DNA of 64,000 bases. It comes from Clostridia bacterium UC5.1-1D10 (GTDB lineage Bacteria; Bacillota; Clostridia; Lachnospirales; Anaerotignaceae). Made by a program: the position numbers and the translations under genes. Location of the stretch: assembly GCA_001304995.1 (NCBI GenBank), contig BBZU01000011.1, forward strand, positions 16,183 to 80,182. The letters are read 5' to 3'. The notes under the pieces were generated by a model that searched no databases, had not been told where the DNA came from, and saw nothing but the letters and a program-made list of their open reading frames with translations. Positions 46,980 through 56,318 of the stretch are shown here, one piece after another. The stretch's first letter is position 1. Each line of letters begins with the position of its first letter.

Positions 46980-48285
46980 TTACAGAATATCAATATATTC
47001 CCCGTTCAGTGCTTTATTCATGCTTCTGACAGCGCAGAATTTTCCACACATAGAGCAGGAATCTTCATGTTCAGGTGCACGGTCGTTACGGATTTGTTTT
47101 GCTGTTTCCGGATCGATGGAGCATTCCCACTGTTTTTCCCAGTCGAAAGTTCTTCTGGCGTCACCCATGGCATCGTCCAGGTCTCGTGCATGAGGAACCT
47201 TTTTCGCAATATCCGCAGCATGAGCGGCAATGCGGGAAGCAATGATTCCCTGTTTGACATCGTCTACGTTTGGCAGTGCCAGATGTTCCGCAGGGGTTAC
47301 ATAGCACAGGAAAGCAGCGCCGGAAGCGGCTGCGATTGCACCGCCGATGGCAGCAGTAATATGGTCATAACCGGGAGCGATATCTGTTACGATGGGGCCA
47401 AGCACATAGAAAGGTGCGCCCATACAGATGGTCTGCTGAATTTTCATGTTGGCAGCAATCTGATCCATAGGCATATGTCCGGGGCCTTCAACCATAACCT
47501 GAACATCTTTTTCCCAAGCGCGTTTGGTCAATTCGCCCAGACGTACCAGTTCTTCAATCTGACATACATCGCTGCCGTCTGCCAGACAGCCGGGACGGCA
47601 GGCATCGCCAAGGGAAATGGTAACATCATATTCCCGACAGATTTCCAAAATTTCATCAAAGTATTCGTAGAAGGGATTTTCTTCGCCAGTCATGCTCATC
47701 CAAGCGAAAACAAGAGAGCCGCCACGAGAAACGATGTTCATTTTTCTTTTTATGCTTTTTGATCTGTTCAATGGTTTTCCGTGTGATGCCGCAGTGGAGT
47801 GTGACGAAGTCTACGCCGTCTTCTGCGTGGAGGCGAACCACATCAATAAAATCTTTGGCAGTCAGGGTAGCCAGATCTCTCTGATAATGGATGACACTGT
47901 CATATACAGGAACGGTGCCGATCATGGCAGGACATTCACTGGTAAGTTTTCTGCGGAAGGGCTGAGTATTGCCATGGGAGGATAAATCCATAATGGCTTC
48001 AGCGCCCATATTGACTGCTGCCATGACTTTCTGCATTTCAATGTCGTAGTCTTTGCAATCTCTGGATACGCCCAGATTCACATTGATTTTTGTCCGCAGC
48101 ATGGAGCCAACCCCGTTGGGGTCGATGCAGGTGTGAAGTTTATTTGCGCAGATGACAACTTGACCTTTTGCCACGAGATCTCTGATTTCTTCTTCGGTGC
48201 GGTATTCCTTTGCGGCAACAGCCTTCATTTCCGGTGTGATGATGCCTTTTCTTGCGGCGTCCATTTGTGTTGTGTAGTTTCTCAT
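46980..48285 (-). CDS. thiC: Phosphomethylpyrimidine synthase ThiC (one frameshift)
   Basis: About 435 residues when repaired, the compact anaerobe-type ThiC. This radical SAM enzyme rearranges aminoimidazole ribotide into the HMP pyrimidine of thiamine. The cluster-binding C-terminus is visible as [11 protein letters not shown], with [11 protein letters not shown] and [11 protein letters not shown] in the second frame. The frame is lost between 47741 and 47751 where two T5 runs flank a C; one base less gives [20 protein letters not shown]. The start at 48285 follows AAAGGAAGG. Its expression is controlled by the TPP leader. Confidence 0.93.
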
Positions 48286-48336
48286 AATATATTCCTTCCT
48301 TTCAGCAGATGATTGATTTTGTGATAAATGATTTAT

Positions 48337-48519
48337 TTAAAAAACAGATCTTGGTGGATGACCGTAAAAATCATAAATTTCTGCTGGTTTGGGATGGTGG
48401 CTGTGCCGGCGGCATACTGCGGAAAGTTTGTCCATAAAGGGCAAATTCCGTGAAAAATATGTATGGATTCCGGCGCCTCCGTTGCAAAGAAACTTTGCAG
48501 TGGTCAATGCTGTGTTCAT
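48337..48519 (-). CDS. Small ORF between TPP riboswitch and thiC
   Basis: 60 codons, starting at ATG 48519 after AAAGGAGAAATG and ending 52 bases before the thiC start. MNTALTTAKFLCNGGAGIHTY then FSRNLPFMDKLS and a basic His-rich end are seen. I do not recognise it. It lies on the thiC transcript, so it would be under TPP control if real. It may be a small thiamine-related protein or a leader peptide. Confidence 0.45.
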   Translation of the reverse strand: MNTALTTAKFLCNGGAGIHTYFSRNLPFMDKLSAVCRRHSHHPKPAEIYDFYGHPPRSVF

Positions 48520-48650
48520 GTTTCATTTCTCCTTTCGTTACAGCGTTGTTTTATATAGCGGTATAAGGTGGTGCCCCCAATATACCGCTTGAAGGTTTCG
48601 GGCAAAGACCTGAAACGAACTTCCGTGATAAATATAAATTTTTTACAAAT

Positions 48651-48781
48651 AAAAAAGGGAAATACCTCATTCGGTATCTCCCATAAGTATCTTGTCTTTC
48701 CTACGTTGGCATTATCCAAATCAGGTTCAAGGGTCGAAGGCAACACCTTCCTCTCAGCCTGTTTTCAAGCTCCCCTGTATA
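48651..48781 (-). promoter_or_regulatory. TPP (THI-box) riboswitch with terminator
   Basis: On the minus strand ACAGGGGAGCTT, GGCTGAGAGG, GACCCTTGAACCTGAT and ATGCCAACGTAGG follow in the fixed order of the THI-box. The hairpin GGGAGATACC/GGTATTTCCC with T6 (48651-48683) acts as an intrinsic terminator. High thiamine pyrophosphate would stop transcription before the small ORF and thiC. Confidence 0.95.
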
Positions 48782-48801
48782 CATATTCAGTTGTAATCAA
48801 A

Positions 48802-48830
48802 GTATAGGATGATTTATTTTTTCTGTCAAT
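48802..48830 (-). promoter_or_regulatory. Promoter of the TPP-controlled transcript
   Basis: TTGACA (48830-48825) and TATACT (48807-48802) on the minus strand with a 17-base spacer, just upstream of the THI-box. Confidence 0.8.
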
Positions 48831-49041
48831 GTCACTGTTCTCCAAATATTTTTCTCAAAAAATGTATATTTTACTGGAGGAATTTCTTTTGCCATGGAAA
48901 AGTCAGCGATTTTTCCATGTGGTTTCTGGTGAAAAAATACCAATATTTGAAAAAGTTATGGTATAATACCTTTTGTATGGATAAAAATACATAGATTTCG
49001 AAGCAGCATATGAATTTTAAATGAGAAAAGTATTAAGATTC

Positions 49042-49072
49042 TTGACTCTACATCTATTGTAGAGTTTATGAT
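49042..49072 (+). promoter_or_regulatory. MerR-type promoter-operator with 19-base spacer
   Basis: TTGACT (49042-49047) and TATGAT (49067-49072) are 19 bases apart, the overlong spacer that MerR proteins untwist. The spacer holds a perfect palindrome: ACTCTACA, five bases, TGTAGAGT (49045-49065). The merR gene follows 32 bases later, so it is most likely autoregulated here. Confidence 0.85.
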
Positions 49073-49104
49073 GGGATTATCTATATCAAAAGGAGGGTGG
49101 CATC

Positions 49105-49925
49105 ATGGATAGAGCAGGGTTGTTTTCCATTGGAACCATAGGAAAAATGTTTCATCTTAGTGTCAGCAGTCTGCGCCATTATGAAGCCATTGGACTTTTG
49201 ACGCCGGAATACATTGATCCGGAAAGTGGTTACCGTTATTACAGCACCAGACAGTTTGAAGTGCTCAATACCATTCGTTATCTGCGGGCATTGGACATGC
49301 CGCTGCAAGAAATTTCGGATTTTATGGAAAATCGGGATGTGGAACGTATGGAGGAAAAACTACTTCAACAGAAACGAGCGGTCATGGAAAAGCAGAAACG
49401 TTTGAAATGCATTGAGCAAAAATAGATAATCGTCTGCGCCAGATTGCAGATGCAAAGGAATCTGTTTTTGATGTTGTGAAATTGGTGCAGAAAAAAGCCT
49501 GCCGTATTGTGTGGGTGAAAGACTCCCTGAAGATACAAGGATTATTGGATATTGAAGAACCTTTGAAAAAATTGGAACAACAGCAGGCGGAAGCGTTGAT
49601 TTTTCTGGGAAAAGTAGGTGTGGGTATTTCCGAAGAACATCTGACTGCAAGAGATTTTGGGCAGTATGACAGAGTTTTTCTGATGCTGGATGAAGAAGAT
49701 GCATTCAGCGGTGATACAGAAATTTTGCCGGAAACATTATGTGTTTCCATACGTTTTCGAGGCGGTCATATGGAAGCGGCGGAACAGTATGAAAAGCTCA
49801 TGGATTATGTGGAGGAACACAAACTGAAAGTCAATGGATTTTCCAGAGAAATTACCATGATTGATTATGGTCTTACCAATGATACGGAAAAATTTGTGAC
49901 AGAAATCAGCATTCCTGTCACATGA
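49105..49925 (+). CDS. MerR-family regulator with GyrI-like effector domain (one frameshift)
   Basis: About 273 residues when repaired. N-terminal winged helix FSIGTIGKMFHLSVSSLRHYEAIGLL with the wing GYRYYSTRQ, then a long dimerisation helix (about 75-120). A C-terminal domain of about 150 residues has the repeat-like beta/alpha pattern of GyrI/BmrR drug-binding domains. The A5 run at 49418-49422 needs one more A to join CIEQK to IDNRLRQIADAKE. AGGAGG precedes the ATG. The inducer is unknown; lipophilic or cationic compounds are typical for the group. Confidence 0.85.
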
Positions 49926-49947
49926 AGATACAAAGGAGGAATGAAAT

Positions 49948-50652
49948 ATGCATTTTAAAGTTGAACAGGAGATTTTTGAAAAACTGCCCAACGCTTGTTT
50001 TGGCGTAGTGGTTGCGAAAGGAATTGACAATACAAAGGATTACCCTCAGATTTATGACTGGCTGGAAGAAGGCATCCAAACAGCTGCACAGCGTTTTGAA
50101 GGCAAAAAAGTAAAAGAAGAAGAGGGGATTCTGCCTTATCGGGAAGCATTCCGCGCCCTTGGCATCAACCCCAATAAATACATGTGTTCCATTGAAGCAT
50201 TGTTTACGCGCATTGCCAAGGGCAAGGGTATGCCGCATATCAATCCTGTGGTGGATTTGGGCAACGCTGTTTCTTTGAAATACACACTGCCCATGGGTGC
50301 CCATGACCTGAAAGATGTGACAGAGGGCATCAGTGTACGGATGTCCCATGCGGGAGACACCTTCCTGCCTTTTGGCGGCACAGAAGAAGAAATTCTGGAT
50401 GATGGGGAAGTGGTATATGCCGCAGGCAGCCAGATTCGTACTCGCCGTTGGACATGGCGTCAGAGCAAACACGGGGAAATTGAGCCGGAAACATCCTATG
50501 TATTTTTCCCCATTGATGGTTTTACAGATTTTAATAAAGCGGAAGTTTTGGCAGCGCGGGATGAACTGGAACAGAAGTTGAAAGATGTATTTGGCTGTGA
50601 AACATTGGTAGGATTTTTGGATGCGGAACATCCGGAAATGACTTGGGAATAA
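49948..50652 (+). CDS. Stand-alone B3/B4 tRNA-binding-domain protein
   Basis: 234 residues, resembling the editing (B3/B4) domain of PheT. GILPYREAFRALGINPNKYMCSIEALF and NPVVDLGNAVSLKYTLPMGAHDL match the family pattern. Stand-alone copies may clear mischarged tRNA or bind amino-acid-like compounds, and function is not established. AAAGGAGG precedes the ATG. It follows the MerR gene by 22 bases and is probably under the same operator. Confidence 0.87.
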   Translation: MHFKVEQEIFEKLPNACFGVVVAKGIDNTKDYPQIYDWLEEGIQTAAQRFEGKKVKEEEGILPYREAFRALGINPNKYMCSIEALFTRIAKGKGMPHINPVVDLGNAVSLKYTLPMGAHDLKDVTEGISVRMSHAGDTFLPFGGTEEEILDDGEVVYAAGSQIRTRRWTWRQSKHGEIEPETSYVFFPIDGFTDFNKAEVLAARDELEQKLKDVFGCETLVGFLDAEHPEMTWE

Positions 50653-50674
50653 ATATTTGGAATTGTATGAAAAA

Positions 50675-50702
50675 AGCATCAGGTTATCCTGATGCTTTTT
50701 TG
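50675..50702 (+). terminator. Terminator of the merR-B3/B4 unit
   Basis: AGCATCAGG pairs with CCTGATGCT across TTAT, then T6, 22 bases after the stop codon. Confidence 0.9.
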
Positions 50703-50807
50703 ATGTGATTATAATATTTACAAATATCAATGGAAGATTTGGAAGGCAACACAGTATTGTTATAGAATTTGTATTACCTTACTGCGGCTAAAACACATTT
50801 AAAAAAC

Positions 50808-51590
50808 TTATGATTTTTCTAAAATGATGCTCTTAAAGCCACATATGATTAAGTTCAAAATTTTTATACAAATTTCTGATTTTTTCTTATATAAATCAAT
50901 ATTTCCATTATTGAAGTATTGCATGGAAAATAGGTAGAAATTAAATGCTTTTATAAAATCGCATGCATCGTTTAGGTCTTTTAAGTGAACATTTAACTGC
51001 TTTGTTAAGTTTTCGTTCCCCTTAGTTCTATCTATTACTTCAAATTTAAATTTACATTCTTTTACATCATGTTGCATTGTAAAATAGTATTCATTATTTT
51101 TGATGTAAAGTTCTAAATTGATTTCACCATTTATATATAATAATTCAAGGTGCAAATCTAATATTTTTACTTTACTCCATACTAATTCGTAATATATAAG
51201 CAAATCAGAAATTTCTGGTATTTTATATTCATGTTCCAGTTTATTTCTCATCAAATTTAATTTATTTATAGATTCAATAGGGAACAATCCTATATCAGCT
51301 AAAAATTGAGTTTTTCTTGCAAACTTCAGATTATTTTTATCAATAATCCTTTTTAAGTTAATGCATTCAAAAAACATATCCATTTCGCAATCTAATGCTC
51401 GTTTTAGATTAGAAGTAGCATTTACAAGCCCTTCTTTTGTGCCAGATGAAATTGCATTTTCTGCAAAAGCCAAGAATTCTTCAGGCGATATATCATATAC
51501 GGGAATAATAATATCTGATCCAAAACTTGAATCATGCCCTATATCATCTGCCTGTAAAATGAACTGGAATAGGTCTTTTATTTCCTTAAT
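50808..51590 (-). CDS. HEPN-like protein, AT-rich, 5' end uncertain
   Basis: An all-helical protein of about 220-260 residues. It contains INKLNLMRNKLEHEYKIP (in the N-terminal third), where R-N-K-L-E-H fits the Rx4-6H motif of HEPN domains, a family of RNases and toxin/defence proteins. The rest has no motif I recognise. G+C is far lower than in neighbours and codons are A/T-ended, suggesting foreign origin. The sure frame begins at TTG 51473. Upstream it stays open to 51605, with AAGGAAG before an ATT at 51590, but no ATG, GTG or TTG lies there, so the start may be ATT or damaged. It is last in the leftward operon after rlmD. Confidence 0.62.
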   Translation of the reverse strand: MKEIKDLFQFILQADDIGHDSSFGSDIIIPVYDISPEEFLAFAENAISSGTKEGLVNATSNLKRALDCEMDMFFECINLKRIIDKNNLKFARKTQFLADIGLFPIESINKLNLMRNKLEHEYKIPEISDLLIYYELVWSKVKILDLHLELLYINGEINLELYIKNNEYYFTMQHDVKECKFKFEVIDRTKGNENLTKQLNVHLKDLNDACDFIKAFNFYLFSMQYFNNGNIDLYKKKSEICIKILNLIICGFKSIILEKS

Positions 51591-51649
51591 GTCTACTTCC
51601 TTATATTATTTCAAACGTCTTAATGCATCGTTTATTGCTTCCACAGTTT

Positions 51650-53025
51650 TTAATGTCGAATGCTTTTTTTAGAAAGCAAAACCACTGTTTCCACATGCAC
51701 CGTATGAGGGAACATATCCACCACCTGTACTTTTTCGATGGTATAGCCTTTCGGACAAAGATATGCCAGATCTCGTGCCAATGTGGCGGAATCGCAAGAT
51801 ACATAAACTACTTTCTTTGGAGAAATAGCAGCAATGGTATCCAGAAGGACACTGTCACAGCCTTTTCGAGGAGGGTCTACCACTACCACGTCAGCGGTGA
51901 TGCCTTTTTCTTCATAAAGTCTGGGAATGACATCTTCTGCGGCACCAACGGCAAAATCTGCGTTGTTCATGCCGTTGAGAGCGGCATTTCTCTTGGCGTC
52001 AGCAATGGCTTCCGGTACGATTTCTACGCCGAAAACATGTTTTGCCTTCTGGGCAAAGAACAAGGAAATAGTGCCGATGCCACAGTACAGATCCAGTACC
52101 GTTTCGTTACCTTCCAGCTCCGCAAAATCCAGAGCTGTCTGGTAAAGCACCTGTGTCTGCAAAGGATTTACCTGATAGAAGGATAGGGGAGAAATTTCAA
52201 ATTGTACATCTCCGATGTAGTCCCGAATCGTTTCTTTACCCCAAAGTACATGGACTTCCGTTCCTAAGATTACATTGGTTTGTGCCGTGTTTACATTTAA
52301 TACGATGGATGTCATGCCTTTGATTTCATGCAAACGTTCTACCAATACATCGCAGTGCGGCAGTTTTCTGCCGTTTACTACCAGACAAACCATGATTTCT
52401 CCAGTACGTCTGCCGATACGAGTCAGGATATGACGCACCAGACCGCGATGGGTGGTTTCATCATAAAGGGGAATTTCGTATTCCGTCAGAAATGCACGAA
52501 TGATCTTTACAATCTGGTCATTGATTTTGTTTTGCAGCATACATACTGGGGTATCAATGATGCGATGACTGCGTTTTGCATAAAAGCCAATTTTCGGTTC
52601 GCCGGTTTTGCCGCCCACAGGGAACTGGGCTTTGTTGCGGTAACGCCAAGGTTCTTCCATACCTTTGGCATAGCCTACGGAAATGCCGGAAAAACCACCG
52701 ATACGCTCCAGATGGTCTTTGACTTTTTTTGTTTTGAAAGAAAGCTGTCCTTCATAAGAAAGATGCTGCAACTGGCAACCGCCGCATTTTGCTGCAACAG
52801 GACAGGCGGGGGTTACCCGATGGGGGGAAGGCTCCAGAATTTCCAGCAGTTTCCCGTAACTGAAATGTTTTTTTGTTTTGACGATGAGGACTTTGATGAC
52901 CTCTTCCGGCAGGGCGCCTTCCACAAAGACCGTATAGCCGTCAATGCGCCCAATGCCTTCGCCATTGGTACCGATGTCTGTAATGGACATGGTGTAGGTC
53001 TGATTTTTTCAACAGGAAGTTTCAT
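51650..53025 (-). CDS. rlmD: 23S rRNA (uracil-5-)-methyltransferase RlmD/RumA type (frameshift at 5' end)
   Basis: About 458 residues when repaired. N-terminal TRAM domain, an iron-sulfur cysteine set (CPVAAKCGGCQLQHL, then CML) and a SAM domain with LDLYCGIGTISLF, DPPRKGCD and the catalytic VSCDSATLARDL. The gene should start at ATG 53025, which overlaps the stop of the upstream gene (ATGA) and follows GGAGGGG. The T6 run at 53004-53009 is one base short, and repairing it gives MKLPVEKNQTYTMSITDIG. The 3' end, near a T7 run at 51664-51670, may also be shifted by one base, which would extend it to about 51606. RumA or TrmFO-like specificity cannot be told from sequence. Confidence 0.87.
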
Positions 53026-53630
53026 ACTTCCCCTCCGTTTCTATGATATTGCCCATAGGGACATACGGTGCCGTTGCAGATACAGTGTCGGCAGTTGACA
53101 AAGCTGGCGTTTGGCGTGCCTTCACCGTCCTCCAGCATTTTCCGCATGTCTGCCATGGTTTGTTTCACTTCTTTTCTGATTTTTCTGGTATTTCGCACAT
53201 AAAACATATAATCGCTGTATTTCAGCCATCCGTAAGGCGGGCGTTTGCCGTAAATATCCTCCAAAAGCAGGAAGTAGGCCGCCAACTGCAATAAATCACC
53301 CGGGTGGGGCAGTGGATCGTCTTTGATAGAGCCGCTTTTCAGTTCTACGGGAACAATGGCACCGCCAAGTCTTTTTTTGAAAATATAGTCTGGTTTTCCA
53401 CGCAGGTCATATTTGGCAGAGTAGAGCAGTTTTCCAAAGCCTTCGCTTTTTTTGCCGGATTGCTTTTGGTCGGCATAGATCAGGGTAAAACCTGGCATGA
53501 TGTCTTTTCGGGGCTGTTTTTGCAGATGGGGGCGGCGTATCCGCCAAAGCAGAAGAACCACCAAGAGGATCAGCAGAAACAGTATGCTGAAAGACAGCCA
53601 ATTTCCAGTGATTTTTTCAAACATGGACAT
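53022..53630 (-). CDS. Cas4/Dna2-like PD-(D/E)xK nuclease, membrane-anchored C-terminal half
   Basis: 202 residues. One TM at about 11-29 is followed by a nuclease core: Asp in LRGKPDYIF, then PVELKSGSIKDD (E-x-K) and LLQLAAYFLLLE. It ends with the Cas4-type cysteine cluster NCRHCICNGTVCPYGQYH, which would ligate an Fe-S cluster. The fourth Cys of a standard Cas4, near the N-terminus, is not here but in the preceding ORF (CPYQWYYE). There is no CRISPR array or other cas gene in the window. The start overlaps the previous gene by 14 bases. Confidence 0.8.
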   Translation of the reverse strand: MSMFEKITGNWLSFSILFLLILLVVLLLWRIRRPHLQKQPRKDIMPGFTLIYADQKQSGKKSEGFGKLLYSAKYDLRGKPDYIFKKRLGGAIVPVELKSGSIKDDPLPHPGDLLQLAAYFLLLEDIYGKRPPYGWLKYSDYMFYVRNTRKIRKEVKQTMADMRKMLEDGEGTPNASFVNCRHCICNGTVCPYGQYHRNGGEV

Positions 53631-53907
53631 ACTGCATCACCCAATAAACAAGTATCAGCACAAATACGGCAAGGATGAGGATTTTCCAGAGAATCTGCCG
53701 CAGGCGATGCTGGCGGTACAGCTTTCTATGGAAGGCTTCACCTCGAACGAAATTGGCTGTGGTGGAATCTTCCAGTCCAAGTTCTTCCAGATATTCTTTG
53801 CGCATGCGGCGTAGTTCTGCTCTGCCGTATGTTTTTTCGTAGTACCACTGATAAGGACAGTAGGTATATTTGTTTAGTTCATGTGCGGAAAGGGTTTCCT
53901 TTGCCAT
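53617..53907 (-). CDS. Cas4-like N-terminal half with membrane anchor
   Basis: 96 residues. LSAHELNKYTYCPYQWYYEKTYG is the usual first cysteine and helix of Cas4/AddB-type nucleases, and GEAFHRKLYRQH matches the following His motif. A C-terminal hydrophobic helix (about 71-93) ends the protein. It overlaps the next gene, which carries the nuclease core and the other cysteines, so the two chains should associate in the membrane. It starts 13 bases after the yhaM stop. Confidence 0.72.
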   Translation of the reverse strand: MAKETLSAHELNKYTYCPYQWYYEKTYGRAELRRMRKEYLEELGLEDSTTANFVRGEAFHRKLYRQHRLRQILWKILILAVFVLILVYWVMQYVHV

Positions 53908-53919
53908 GGTTCCACCTGC

Positions 53920-54865
53920 TTATTCGAAGTCGGAACGGCTCAGGTTGCGCTGAAGCATACGGTTGTAACCAGCCCAGTGACCCTGGGTACTGTCGGCGTC
54001 CAAGGCTTCTTCGATCATTTTTGTTTTGGCATCCAGATTGTCTGCACAGTGAAGCAGGAAAGCTTCCGGTGTGGAAGGCAGTTTGGGAGAGCCATATTCA
54101 TATTCTCCATGATGGGACAGCATACAGTGCTTCATGAGGGATTCCAGACGTTTTGGGAAACCATCAATTTTTAGCGGCGGCATCCCGAATGAGTTCGGAA
54201 CCAAGAATCAAATGCCCCAGAAGCTGACCGTCATCGGTGTAGTCATTGGTAGGGAAGTCAGAGAGTTCCAGCACTTTGCCGACGTCATGGAGCATAGCCG
54301 ATGCCACAAGGATGTCGCGGTTTACATAGTTGTAACGGGGTGCCAGAAAATCACAAAGCTGTGTGACAGACAATGTGTGTTCCACCAGACCGCCGCGGAA
54401 GCTGTGGTGCATGGCTTTTGCAGCGGAATGATATTTGAATTCCTTGCTGATGACAGGATGGCGCAGGAAGATTTCTTCCAGCAGTTTTTTCAGATAGGGA
54501 TTTTTCATGGTTTTGATATAACCCATGAGCTGATCGTACATTTCGTCAATGTTCTTATCAGTGCTGGGCACAAAATCCGCAGGATCATATTCGCCTTCCC
54601 GACTGCGGCGGATGCGTTTTACATTCAGTTGCAGTTCGTTATTGAATGTGGTAACAAACGCATCTACTTTGATAAAGTCATTTTCCTGAAAGCTCTGGAT
54701 GTCGTTGTTCAGATCCCAGACCTTGGCGTCCACCATACCGGTTTTATCCTGTAATTTCAAAGACAGATAATTTTTGCCGTTGCGGCTTTTCATGGTCTGT
54801 CTGCTCTTGCACAGATAATGTTCGATGATGTTTTCACCTTCGCGCAATTCGTTGATATATTTCAT
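53920..54865 (-). CDS. YhaM-like 3'-5' exoribonuclease with HD domain (one frameshift)
   Basis: About 314 residues when repaired. An N-terminal OB fold (LSLKLQDKTGMVDAKVWDLNND) precedes an HD hydrolase domain with HHSFRGGLVEHTLSV and LHDVGKVLEL and the C-terminal HCMLSHHGEYEYGSPKLPSTPEA. These are the features of YhaM, which degrades single-stranded RNA and DNA. The T5 run at 54168-54172 has one T too many; removing it joins RDAAAK to IDGFPKRLESL. It heads the leftward operon. Confidence 0.85.
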
Positions 54866-55059
54866 AAATGTCCTCTCTTTCTATCTCATTCCTAATCTCT
54901 TATTATAAAAGAAAACAGACAAAATTACCAGCTTTCCAAAAGTTTTTTCAAAGAGGGAACGAAAGTATAATTTTTGCGTCTAAAATGTTAAAAAACCGTA
55001 ACGGCAAAGGATGGGAAAATATGGTATGATGAAAAAAGAGGTGTAAAGGAGGAATGAAC

Positions 55060-56220
55060 ATGAAACAGAAGAAAGTACTTTGTGCGGGGATTGCGGCAGC
55101 AATGCTCATGGGATTGGTACCCCAGACAGCTCTGGCGGCGGAAAATGATATTTTAAACTACGATTTCCGCACATATGATGCAGATGTGAGCGGCGACGGC
55201 TGGGAATGGGATGCTGGCAGCAGAATTTTGTCCATTGACGGATTATATGTAAATGCGGATGAAAGTAATACCAATGGCAGAAAAGCCGCTATTTGTCTGC
55301 CGGAGGACAGCATTTTATATTTGGATGGGGACAGTGAGATCAATGTGGATGGACATGGTCTGCATGCCATTTATGCTGAGGGTGATTTGACTGTAAGAGG
55401 CAATGACGATCTGGTGGTAAGAACCACAAGCGCTTCTTCCAGCGTCATTTATGTGTACCGTGGCGACATCAATCTGGAAGACAATGTTTTTCTGGAAGTT
55501 TATCCCGAAGGTCATGTGCTGTATGTGGATGAAGCCAGAGGCAGTGACGGCGTTGTGAATATTTACGACAAAGCGAAAGTGGAAGTCCATGACCCTTATG
55601 ACGATAATTTCTATATGATGGATACAGATGAACTGGTGAAGGTGATATACCGTTCTCCTGCAAAACCCACAGACGAATGGCTGAACTTCAGTGAAAAATA
55701 TGATAAGGATTATGAAACCATTACATTCTATAAAAAGACAGTAGTGGATAAACCGGAAGAAAAACCGGAAACACCGGAAGAGCCTGAGGATAAACCAGAA
55801 GAAACACCGGCAGAAACTCATGTTTTCCAGATCAAGATCGGGGAAATATATCTGGTGAAAGACGATGAGGAACGCATTGCCCTGGATGCACCTGCATATC
55901 TTTCTGAAGATGGATACACCATGCTGCCTCTGCGGGCACTGCTGAATGTTTCCAAAGAAGGTGTAAAAATTGACTGGAATCAGAAAGACAAAATTGCCAC
56001 TGTCACTTATGACGATACCACTGTTGTGATTCCCGTAGAAGGAACAGATAAAACTGTCACCATTAATGGAGAAGAAACAACACTGGTAACTGCGCCTCAG
56101 ACGGTAAATGATCGTGCGTTTCTTTCTCTGCGTGACTGGTGTACTGTGACAGGCATGTCCACAGATGCTTTAAAATGGGACAGCAATACAAAAACAGTGA
56201 CCATGACAGTGGAAGGCTGA
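55060..56220 (+). CDS. Secreted beta-helix and stalk-domain surface protein
   Basis: About 386 residues. Signal peptide (about 1-28, ending ALAA), then a repetitive beta-strand region with alternating hydrophobic residues and DLTVRGND/GDINLEDN turns. A Pro/Glu linker rich in PEEKPE repeats (about 230-255) follows, then a copper-amine-oxidase N-domain-like stalk domain (YTMLPLRALLNV, then ITVNGEETTLVTAPQTVNDRAFLSLRDW-like segments). Such modules are typical of clostridial cell-surface proteins. ATG 55060 is seven bases after AGGAGG. Confidence 0.8.
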   Translation: MKQKKVLCAGIAAAMLMGLVPQTALAAENDILNYDFRTYDADVSGDGWEWDAGSRILSIDGLYVNADESNTNGRKAAICLPEDSILYLDGDSEINVDGHGLHAIYAEGDLTVRGNDDLVVRTTSASSSVIYVYRGDINLEDNVFLEVYPEGHVLYVDEARGSDGVVNIYDKAKVEVHDPYDDNFYMMDTDELVKVIYRSPAKPTDEWLNFSEKYDKDYETITFYKKTVVDKPEEKPETPEEPEDKPEETPAETHVFQIKIGEIYLVKDDEERIALDAPAYLSEDGYTMLPLRALLNVSKEGVKIDWNQKDKIATVTYDDTTVVIPVEGTDKTVTINGEETTLVTAPQTVNDRAFLSLRDWCTVTGMSTDALKWDSNTKTVTMTVEG

Positions 56221-56276
56221 TAAAAAATACGGCAAAAAAGAAAGTATTTCTTTAGCTGATTTATAAGAAAATAAAA

Positions 56277-56318
56277 ATAGCTGGAATCTTTGCAAAGGAT
56301 TCCAGCCATTATTTTTTA
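56277..56318 (+). terminator. Probable terminator after the stalk-domain protein
   Basis: TAGCTGGAATC pairs imperfectly with GATTCCAGCCA around a short loop and is followed by a T-rich stretch. Confidence 0.6.

Noticed and set aside
46835..47193. Short + strand ORFs over the repeat and thiC end
   Set aside because: They cover the non-coding repeat and the reverse of thiC and have no ribosome site.
53022..53907. CRISPR-Cas locus suggested by the Cas4-like genes
   Set aside because: No direct-repeat array and no cas1, cas2 or effector gene are visible anywhere in the window.
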